From the NCBI GenBank assembly GCA_035282865.1, contig DATEVB010000236.1, positions 1 through 16,585 of the forward strand: a stretch of 16,585 nt of DNA. The letters run 5' to 3'. Both the position numbers and the translations under genes were made by a program. Of this stretch, positions 11,657-16,585 are shown one piece after another. Numbering within the stretch: position 1 is the first letter of the stretch; every line of letters begins with the position of its first letter. This DNA comes from UBA4744 sp035282865. Lineage in GTDB: Bacteria; Actinomycetota; Acidimicrobiia; Spongiisociales; UBA4744. The notes beneath the pieces were generated by a model that saw only the letters and a list, made by a program, of their open reading frames with translations, did not search any database and was not told the origin of the DNA.

Positions 11657-12744
11657 CAGGCGTCACCACCCTCGCTGCCCGAGTCCTCGGACTGGTCGTC
11701 TTCGTCCGGCAGCGGGCGGGGAGTCTGGGCACCATCGGGGATCGACTCCGCAACCGGCTCTTCCTCCGGCGCGGCGTGCGGAGCCTCGACGTCGACGAAT
11801 TCGTCGATCGCGTCCACATCCAGATCGTCGGGCAGAACGGGTTCGTCGACGACCGCAGCTTCGACTTCGTCCTCGTAATCGCTCTTGGCGAGTTCCGGAG
11901 CGATTCGCCTGCCGCCGCCGGCTTCGATCAAGCGCTTACCTTCACGCTTGCCGCCCCCCGCTTCGATGAGCCGTTTTCCCCCGCCGGCCTCGATCACCCT
12001 GGAGCCGCGTTCGCCACCAACGGCGTGCTCGGCCCGCGCTTTGGCCGGTGCTACCCGGCCGGGGCCGCCCGAGGCGAGAGCGGCTTCCGCAGCGACCTTC
12101 TCGCGGGTTGCCTTCAGGGATGTCACGAGGTCTCCCTTGTAGACCCAGACTTTGATCCCGATAGCGCCCACGGTGGTCCGGGCGGTGGCCGTTCCGTAGT
12201 CGATGTCGGCCCGGAGGGTGTGCAACGGCACCCGCCCCTCGCGATACCATTCGCGGCGGCCCATGTCGGCACCACCCAGACGGCCGTTTGACTCCACCCG
12301 AACGCCCTCCGCCCCGGCTTTCATGGCGGTGGCAACCGCTCGTTTCATGGCTCGCCGGAACGAGACACGGTTCTCGAGCTGGTCGGAGATCCCCCGAGCC
12401 AGCAGTTGTGCATCGGTCTCGGGGTCACGTACCTCGATGATATTGAGCTTGACGCGCCGACCACTGAGTTTCTCCAGTCCGGCCCGTAACCGATCCGCCT
12501 CCGACCCTTTCCGGCCGATGACGACACCCGGACGGGCGGTATGGATCTCGACAACGACTCGGTCGCGAGTCCGCTCGATCTCGATACGCGCAACGGCACC
12601 ACGCTTCAACTCACCGTTGAGATAGTCGCGGATCTGCCAATCCTCATTGACGAGCTCCGTGTATTCCTTGTCGCTGTACCAACGTGATTTCCAGTCTGTG
12701 ACCACGCCGAGGCGGAACACGTACGGGTTTACTTTCTGGCCCAT
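11656..12744 (-). CDS. rpsC: 30S ribosomal protein S3 with long repeat-bearing acidic C-terminal extension
   Basis: S3 forms the mRNA entry channel and contributes to helicase activity. Residues 1-212 are an ordinary S3: MGQKVNPYVFRLGV at the start, a KH domain with GxxG at 77-80 (VIGRKG), and the C-domain with ADMGRREWYREGRVPLHTLRAD. The protein is 362 residues, against about 210-240 in most bacteria and up to about 280 in many actinobacteria. The extra part has a basic, Ala/Gly-rich linker (213-248), three copies of R-[LV]-I-E-A-G-G-G-[KR] (249-280), and a strongly acidic tail (about 286-362, ending SEDSGSEGGDA). The reading frame is intact and overlaps rplV (TAATG) and rplP (TGATG), so the extension is translated. 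Its function is unknown to me. Confidence 0.97.
   Translation of the reverse strand: MGQKVNPYVFRLGVVTDWKSRWYSDKEYTELVNEDWQIRDYLNGELKRGAVARIEIERTRDRVVVEIHTARPGVVIGRKGSEADRLRAGLEKLSGRRVKLNIIEVRDPETDAQLLARGISDQLENRVSFRRAMKRAVATAMKAGAEGVRVESNGRLGGADMGRREWYREGRVPLHTLRADIDYGTATARTTVGAIGIKVWVYKGDLVTSLKATREKVAAEAALASGGPGRVAPAKARAEHAVGGERGSRVIEAGGGKRLIEAGGGKREGKRLIEAGGGRRIAPELAKSDYEDEVEAAVVDEPVLPDDLDVDAIDEFVDVEAPHAAPEEEPVAESIPDGAQTPRPLPDEDDQSEDSGSEGGDA
11905..12000 (-). repeat. Coding tandem repeat in rpsC: three R-[LV]-I-E-A-G-G-G units
   Basis: Residues 249-280 of S3 hold three units: RVIEAGGGK, RLIEAGGGKREGK and RLIEAGGGRR. The DNA of the units differs at many synonymous positions (for example isoleucine-glutamate-alanine coded ATC-GAG-GCC, ATC-GAA-GCG and ATC-GAA-GCC), so the repeat is preserved at protein level rather than being a recent DNA duplication. 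Confidence 0.85.
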
Positions 12745-13085
12745 TACGCCTCACTCTCCTCGGACACGACAATCGTGATGTGGCTGGTTCGTTTGCGAAT
12801 CCGGGTGGCCCGGCCCCGGGCCCGGGGCCGCCATCGCTTGAGGGTTGGGCCCTCGTCGGCAAACGCCTCGGCCACGATCAACTCAGCGGAGTCGAGCGCG
12901 AAGTTGTGCTCCGCATTGGCCACGGCCGAGTCCAGGACCTTGCGGACGGGATCGGCGGCCCGGCGATCGGTGAAGGCCAGCACGTGGCGCGCTTCCTCGA
13001 CGGGAAGACCCCGTACCAGGTCGAGCACCCGCCGTACCTTGTACGGCGACTGTCGAATGTGTTTTGCGTGCGCGCGAACCTTCAT
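12744..13085 (-). CDS. rplV: 50S ribosomal protein L22
   Basis: L22 lines the peptide exit tunnel, where its beta-hairpin contributes to the constriction and to macrolide response. The 113-residue product starts MKVRAHAKHIRQSPYKVRRV, contains LDLVRGLPVEEARHVLAF and VLDSAVANAEHNF, and has the hairpin segment EGPTLKRWRPRARGRATRI with the conserved C-terminal SHITIVV. The ATG at 13085 overlaps the rpsS stop as ATGA. Length is normal, with no visible insertion in the tunnel loop. Confidence 0.97.
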   Translation of the reverse strand: MKVRAHAKHIRQSPYKVRRVLDLVRGLPVEEARHVLAFTDRRAADPVRKVLDSAVANAEHNFALDSAELIVAEAFADEGPTLKRWRPRARGRATRIRKRTSHITIVVSEESEA

Positions 13086-13366
13086 CCCCGCCTCGCTGCC
13101 TTGTCTCTTGCTCCCGCGTGACCGCGAAAGGTTCTCGTCGGGGCAAACTCACCGAGTTTGTGGCCGACCATTGACTCCGTGACGTACACGGGGACGTGCT
13201 TGCGACCGTCGTGTACTGCGATGGTGTGTCCGACCATCTCAGGGATGATCGTCGACCGCCTACTCCAGGTCTTGACGACCCGTTTTTCGCCCTTGCGATT
13301 GAGTTCCTCGACCTTCTTGACGAGATGATCGTCGATGAAGGGTCCCTTTTTCAAACTGCGAGCCAC
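13082..13366 (-). CDS. rpsS: 30S ribosomal protein S19
   Basis: S19 forms a complex with S13 in the 30S head and contacts A-site tRNA. The 94-residue product starts (M)ARSLKKGPFIDDHLVKKV and contains the signature STIIPEMVGHTIAVHDGRKH and GHKLGEFAPTRTFRGHA. The start is a GTG at 13366 with GGAGG 6 nt upstream. It follows rplB closely and is coupled to rplV by ATGA. Confidence 0.97.
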   Translation of the reverse strand: MARSLKKGPFIDDHLVKKVEELNRKGEKRVVKTWSRRSTIIPEMVGHTIAVHDGRKHVPVYVTESMVGHKLGEFAPTRTFRGHAGARDKAARRG

Positions 13367-13369
13367 CGG

Positions 13370-14203
13370 CTACCTCCGACCCTTCCTCGATCGCCGCCGA
13401 ACAATGTCCTTGTCGCTGGCCTTGTTCTTCTTTCTCGTCCGTCCTTCCGGCTTGCCCCAAGGGCTCACCGGGTGACGCCCACCGGACGACTTGCCTTCGC
13501 CTCCGCCGAGCGGGTGGTCGACCGGGTTCATGGCCACACCCCTGGTTTGGGGGCGCACGCCCTTCCACCGGGAGCGTCCGGCCTTACCGGTCTTCACCAA
13601 CTCGGACTCCGGGTTGCCTACCTCGCCCACCGTCGCCCGGCAGTCGAGCTCAACATTGCGCATTTCCCCGGAGGGCAAGCGGAGCAATGCCTTGTTGCCC
13701 TCCTTGCCCATGAGTTGTACCGCCGCTCCCGCCGAACGAGCCATCTTGGCACCGCCCCCGGGGCGCAGCTCGACGGCGTGCACCGTGGTCCCGGCCGGGA
13801 CGTTCCGCAGAGGAAGCGCGTTGCCGGGTCGAATCTCGGCACCCGAACCGGACTCCAGAATCGCGCCCGGCTTGATCCCAAGCGGGGCCAGGATGTATGA
13901 CTTTTCGCCATCGGCGTAGTGGAGGAGGGCGAGGCGCGCATTCCGACTCGGGTCGTATTCGATGGCGGCCACCCTGGCCGGAATACCGTCCTTGGTGCGC
14001 CGGAAGTCGACGATTCGATACCGCTGCTTGTGGCCCCCTCCCCGATGCCGGGACGTGATCCGACCGTGCACGTTGCGGCCGCCGGTAGAGCTCTTCTTGT
14101 CGATCAAGCTCTTCTCGGGCTTCTTCTTGGTGATTTCCGAGTAATCGGAAACCGTCTGGAATCGCCGCCCGGGCGACGTCGGTTTGAGTTTCCTTATAGC
14201 CAT
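13370..14203 (-). CDS. rplB: 50S ribosomal protein L2
   Basis: L2 is a highly conserved large-subunit protein needed for subunit association and for peptidyl-transferase centre structure. The 277-residue product starts MAIRKLKPTSPGRRF, contains GRITSRHRGGGHKQRYRIVDF, and has the signature MNPVDHPLGGGEGKSSGGRHP with H230 equivalent to the essential H229 of E. coli. The C-terminus is the basic RRRSRKGRR. The ATG at 14203 has AGGAGG 6 nt upstream, one of the strongest Shine-Dalgarno sequences in the window, consistent with restart after a 125-nt noncoding gap. Confidence 0.98.
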   Translation of the reverse strand: MAIRKLKPTSPGRRFQTVSDYSEITKKKPEKSLIDKKSSTGGRNVHGRITSRHRGGGHKQRYRIVDFRRTKDGIPARVAAIEYDPSRNARLALLHYADGEKSYILAPLGIKPGAILESGSGAEIRPGNALPLRNVPAGTTVHAVELRPGGGAKMARSAGAAVQLMGKEGNKALLRLPSGEMRNVELDCRATVGEVGNPESELVKTGKAGRSRWKGVRPQTRGVAMNPVDHPLGGGEGKSSGGRHPVSPWGKPEGRTRKKNKASDKDIVRRRSRKGRR

Positions 14204-14220
14204 GGCGGCCTCCTGTCGTC

Positions 14221-14290
14221 GGCCGCAGCTTCCGGCTTCCGGTTACCAGCTATCAGCTGGCGGCAGCCGGCGGCCGGCGACTGGTCGCCA
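14221..14290. repeat. 7-nt-period degenerate repeat, array 4 (rplB/rplW gap)
   Basis: Ten consecutive plus-strand heptamers in a single phase all begin with G, for example GCTTCCG (14228 and again 14235), GTTACCA (14242), GCTATCA (14249), GCTGGCG (14256), GCAGCCG (14263) and GCGGCCG (14270). A small perfect hairpin, CCAGCT-ATC-AGCTGG, lies at 14246-14260. The array is just upstream of the rplB Shine-Dalgarno sequence. The rest of the gap (14291-14328) shows nothing recognisable. Confidence 0.7.
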
Positions 14291-14328
14291 CTACAACGCG
14301 TTGAGGATTGCATCTTCTTCATCGCTAC

Positions 14329-14616
14329 CTACACACCGAATATGTCAATCGTGTTGCCGGGGGCCAGCGTGACGAGCGCCCGTTTGGTGTCGCCGCGTCT
14401 ACCGACGACCCATCCAGTTCGCTTCTGCTTGCCCTTGCGGTTGATCGTGTTCACGTTCAAGACATCGACACCGAAGATCCGCTGGACGGCCTGGCGAATC
14501 TCCGTCTTGTTGGCTCGCCGGTCAACCTCAAAGGTGTAGGTGTTGACGTGCTCGATCAGGTCGTATGATTTCTCCGAAACGACCGGGGCCAAAATAACGT
14601 CACGCGGGTCTTTCAT
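14329..14616 (-). CDS. rplW: 50S ribosomal protein L23
   Basis: L23 lies at the tunnel exit and is the main docking site for trigger factor and SRP. The 95-residue product contains DVILAPVVSEKSYDLIE, YTFEVDRRANKTEIRQAVQRIFGV, VLNVNTINRKGKQKR and the C-terminal KRALVTLAPGNTIDIF, all typical. The ATG at 14616 overlaps the rplD stop as ATGA. After rplW the coupling is broken by the 125-nt gap before rplB. Confidence 0.97.
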   Translation of the reverse strand: MKDPRDVILAPVVSEKSYDLIEHVNTYTFEVDRRANKTEIRQAVQRIFGVDVLNVNTINRKGKQKRTGWVVGRRGDTKRALVTLAPGNTIDIFGV

Positions 14617-15395
14617 CCCTCGTCCCCTTCCGCATCGAAGTCATCGCCGGAGCCGGCGGCTGAGGAAGCGGCGCCTTGATCTGGAGTTGCCGGAGCTTCA
14701 GCTTCGGCCGACGGCCCCGGCCCAGCCGGAGACGCTTCCATGATGAAGTCCTCGTCGGATACGTCATACGAGCCTGCCGCAACCGATCCCAGGGTGTCGG
14801 TCGTGAACACCACCGTTTCCGCCCAAAGCACGTCGTAAACGGACAGTTGACCTGAACGAGTAGTCATCACCAGCGGAAGATTGCGGAACGAACGCTCTGC
14901 GACCCGGTCGGTCGGTCCAAGAACGATGAGCGCTTTGCGAGTGGCGCCGATTGCCTCGAGCAACGCACCGGCGGTCTTCGTCCTTGGCTCTGCCCAGTCG
15001 AGTGTCTCGACGACCTTGATGCAGCCCTCCGACGCTCTCGCTGAGAGAGCACCGCGCAGAGCGAGCTTCCTCATCTTCTTGGGAGTCCGCTGGCTGTAGT
15101 CGCGGGGGTGAGGACCGAAGACGACGCCACCGCCAACCCACTGGGGAGCGCGAATCGAACCTTGCCGCGCCCGGCCAAGGCCCTTCTGGCGCCACGGTTT
15201 CTTGCCGCCGCCCCGGACATCGCTCCGGGTCTTGGTGCTGGCCGTCCCGGACCGGGCAGCCGCCAGCTGAGCGGTCACGACCTGATGCATGACCGGAATG
15301 TTCGGTTCAACCCCGAATACGTTCGGATCCAGATTGACGTCCCCCTTGGGCGTGCCGTCGCTGGCATACAACGCTGCTCGTGGTATCTCAGGCAC
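14613..15395 (-). CDS. rplD: 50S ribosomal protein L4 with acidic C-terminal extension
   Basis: L4 lines the exit tunnel and in E. coli autoregulates the S10 operon by attenuation. The core is ordinary: STKTRSDVRGGGKKPWRQKGLGRAR at about 53-77 (the tunnel loop), GGVVFGPHPRDYSQRTPKKMRKLALRGALS at 89-118, and the C-domain up to about residue 207. The protein is 260 residues, against about 200-215 in most bacteria; residues about 211-260 form a low-complexity Asp/Glu/Ala/Pro/Ser tail ending GDDFDAEGDEG. The start is a GTG at 15395, overlapping the end of rplC by 8 bp. I saw no E. coli-type L4 leader hairpin upstream of rpsJ. Confidence 0.97.
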   Translation of the reverse strand: MPEIPRAALYASDGTPKGDVNLDPNVFGVEPNIPVMHQVVTAQLAAARSGTASTKTRSDVRGGGKKPWRQKGLGRARQGSIRAPQWVGGGVVFGPHPRDYSQRTPKKMRKLALRGALSARASEGCIKVVETLDWAEPRTKTAGALLEAIGATRKALIVLGPTDRVAERSFRNLPLVMTTRSGQLSVYDVLWAETVVFTTDTLGSVAAGSYDVSDEDFIMEASPAGPGPSAEAEAPATPDQGAASSAAGSGDDFDAEGDEG

Positions 15396-16026
15396 TGGCC
15401 TTCACCGCCTCTCGCACCAATACGACCGAACCGGACGGCCCGGGGACGGATCCCCCCAGCATCAAGATTCCGCGTTCGGCGTCGACATCGACGATCTCGA
15501 CGTTGAGGGTGGTGACCCGTTCTCCGCCCATCCTTCCCGGCATCTTCTTGCCCTTGAAGACACGCGCCGGGGTGGCGCAGGCCCCGATCGAGCCGGGTGC
15601 CCGGTGCACCTTGTGCACGCCGTGGCTGGCCCCCTGCCCGGAGAAGTTGTGGCGCTTGATCACGCCCTGGAAACCCTTCCCTTTCGAGATACCGGCCACG
15701 TCGGCCTTCCCACCTTTGACGAGAACGTCCGCGACGTTGATCTCCTGACCCATCTTGTAGTCGTCCGGGTTGTCGACCCGTATCTCAACCAGATGACGGC
15801 TCGGAGCGACGCCGGCCGCCGCATAATGACCTGCCATCGGCTGGTTCACCTTCCGGGCCGGTAACTCCCTGAAGGAGATCTGGATGGCCGAATAGCCGTC
15901 CACCTCGACTCGTTTGATCTGTGTCACGAAGCATGGACCGGCCTTGATGACCGTCACCGGGATGGCCCTGGCGTTGTCGTCGAACACCTGAGTCATACCG
16001 AGCTTCTCGCCGAGAATCGCCTTCAC
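15388..16026 (-). CDS. rplC: 50S ribosomal protein L3
   Basis: L3 is an early assembly protein whose long loop approaches the peptidyl-transferase centre. The 212-residue product starts (M)KAILGEKLGMTQVFDDNARAIPVTVI and contains the loop signature GKGFQGVIKRHNFSGQGASHG and APGSIGACATPARVFKGKKMPGRMG. The start is a GTG at 16026 overlapping the rpsJ stop as GTGA. Length and order rpsJ-rplC-rplD are standard. Confidence 0.97.
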   Translation of the reverse strand: MKAILGEKLGMTQVFDDNARAIPVTVIKAGPCFVTQIKRVEVDGYSAIQISFRELPARKVNQPMAGHYAAAGVAPSRHLVEIRVDNPDDYKMGQEINVADVLVKGGKADVAGISKGKGFQGVIKRHNFSGQGASHGVHKVHRAPGSIGACATPARVFKGKKMPGRMGGERVTTLNVEIVDVDAERGILMLGGSVPGPSGSVVLVREAVKASA

Positions 16027-16337
16027 AGCTTGATCTCCACTTCTACACCAGCGGGAAGATCGAGACGCATGAGCGAGTCGACCGTCTTCGGAGTCGGATC
16101 GAGTATGTCGATCAGCCGCTTGTGAATACGCATCTCGAAGTGCTCACGCGAGTCCTTGTCGACGTGCGGGGAACGGATCACGCAATAGCGGTGGATCTCC
16201 GTCGGGAGAGGCACCGGGCCCTTGATCTTCGCCTGTGTGCGGACAACCGTCTGGGCAATCTTGCGCGCCGACTCATCGACCACTTCGTGGTCGTAGGCCT
16301 TGAGCCTGATGCGAATCTTCTGTCCTTGGTCTGCCAT
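16023..16337 (-). CDS. rpsJ: 30S ribosomal protein S10
   Basis: S10 belongs to the 30S head and doubles as NusE in transcription antitermination and coupling with NusG. The 104-residue product contains IRIRLKAYDHEVVDESARKI, the loop KGPVPLPTEIHRYCVIRSPHVDKDSREHFEMR, and the C-terminal LMRLDLPAGVEVEIKL. The start is the ATG at 16337. The Shine-Dalgarno sequence is weak (only GAGC-type sequence upstream), and the region before it is a repeat array and hairpin rather than a recognisable promoter. It is the first gene of the S10 block, downstream of tuf. Confidence 0.97.
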   Translation of the reverse strand: MADQGQKIRIRLKAYDHEVVDESARKIAQTVVRTQAKIKGPVPLPTEIHRYCVIRSPHVDKDSREHFEMRIHKRLIDILDPTPKTVDSLMRLDLPAGVEVEIKL

Positions 16338-16364
16338 TTAGCTCGCTCGTTTCACTCGCTCGCG

Positions 16365-16414
16365 TATCTCGTACTTCGTATCTCGTCCCTTCGTCATACG
16401 TGATGCGTAGTACG
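16365..16414. repeat. 7-nt-period degenerate repeat, array 5 (rpsJ/tuf gap)
   Basis: Plus-strand words mostly end in CG: TATCTCG (16365), TACTTCG (16372), TATCTCG (16379), one 8-nt unit, then TCATACG (16394), TGATGCG (16401) and TAGTACG (16408). The 17-mer CGTACTTCGTATCTCGT (16370-16386) is the exact reverse complement of 5242-5258 in the adk/secY gap. CTTCGTA and a later TACGAAG give a possible 7-bp stem. Confidence 0.7.
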
Positions 16415-16422
16415 AAGCAGGT

Positions 16423-16442
16423 CCTGCCGCCGGGGCGGCAGG
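16423..16442 (-). promoter_or_regulatory. GC-rich hairpin just after the tuf stop codon
   Basis: CCTGCCGC (16423-16430) and GCGGCAGG (16435-16442) form a perfect 8-bp stem with a 4-nt loop, 2 nt past the tuf stop. No U-tract follows on the transcribed strand, so it is at most a non-canonical terminator or attenuator separating tuf from the S10 block, or an mRNA 3'-end stabiliser. Confidence 0.5.
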
Positions 16443-16444
16443 GC

Positions 16445-16585
16445 CTATTTGATGATCTTGGTGACCGTGCCGGCACCCACCGTCCGGCCACCCTCCCGGA
16501 TCGCGAACCGCTGACCCTCATCCATCGCGATCGTGTTGATCAACTCAACCGTCATCGACGTGTTATCACCCGGCATCACCATCTC
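16445..16585 (-). CDS. tuf: Elongation factor Tu, C-terminal end (gene starts beyond right edge)
   Basis: Only the last 46 codons and the TAG stop are inside the window. The visible part is the end of domain III: MVMPGDNTSMTVELINTIAM, then GQRFAIREGGRTVGAGTVTK and the terminal IIK, which is characteristic of bacterial EF-Tu. EF-Tu delivers aminoacyl-tRNA to the ribosome as a GTP complex. Position immediately upstream of rpsJ matches the str-S10 junction in many bacteria, where rpsL, rpsG and fusA precede tuf. Confidence 0.97.
   Translation of the reverse strand, partial: EMVMPGDNTSMTVELINTIAMDEGQRFAIREGGRTVGAGTVTKIIK

Noticed and set aside
16423..16442. Classical intrinsic terminator after tuf
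   Set aside because: The stem is good but no U-run follows in the transcribed direction, so only a hairpin is claimed.
16338..16444. Promoter for the S10 block
   Set aside because: I looked for -35/-10 pairs on the minus strand, but the gap is dominated by repeat words and no convincing hexamer pair with normal spacing stands out.

Overview
This 16.6 kb window is GC-rich bacterial DNA in which every recognisable gene lies on the minus strand, so the biological order runs from the right edge to the left. It is an almost complete fused S10-spc-alpha ribosomal protein superoperon. The gene order (tuf, S10 to S17, L14 to L15, secY, adk, map, an infA remnant, L36, S13, S11, S4, rpoA, L17), the zinc-type S14, the alpha-subunit sequence and the long charged tail on S3 point to an actinobacterium (Actinomycetota). 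A deep lineage such as Acidimicrobiia is my guess, made from sequence character alone.

Layout from right to left: the last 46 codons of tuf; the S10 block rpsJ-rplC-rplD-rplW-rplB-rpsS-rplV-rpsC-rplP-rpmC-rpsQ; the spc block rplN-rplX-rplE-rpsZ-rpsH-rplF-rplR-rpsE-rpmD-rplO-secY, followed by adk-map; the alpha block (decayed infA)-rpmJ-rpsM-rpsK-rpsD-rpoA-rplQ; then a frameshifted remnant that reads like a Nudix hydrolase, and the start of a Yip1-type membrane protein running off the left edge. Most junctions overlap by 1 to 8 bp (ATGA, GTGA, TGATG, TAATG), which fits translational coupling along one transcript. Together the genes supply ribosomal proteins, the Sec translocon channel, adenylate kinase, N-terminal methionine removal, the RNA polymerase alpha subunit and EF-Tu.

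The genes are mostly ordinary, and the unusual material lies in the gaps and protein tails. (1) Five noncoding gaps (after rplQ, adk/secY, rplO/rpmD, rplB/rplW, rpsJ/tuf) are filled with degenerate short words in a 7-nt period, several arranged as inverted halves, with a 17-mer shared in inverted orientation between two gaps 11 kb apart. (2) infA, normally essential, keeps only its first ~20 codons at its native locus. (3) S3 carries a ~140-residue extension with three copies of an R-[LV]-I-E-A-G-G-G unit and an acidic tail, and L4 also has an acidic tail. (4) A perfect 11-bp hairpin spans the secY stop codon. I see no CRISPR, mobile element, tRNA or rRNA.
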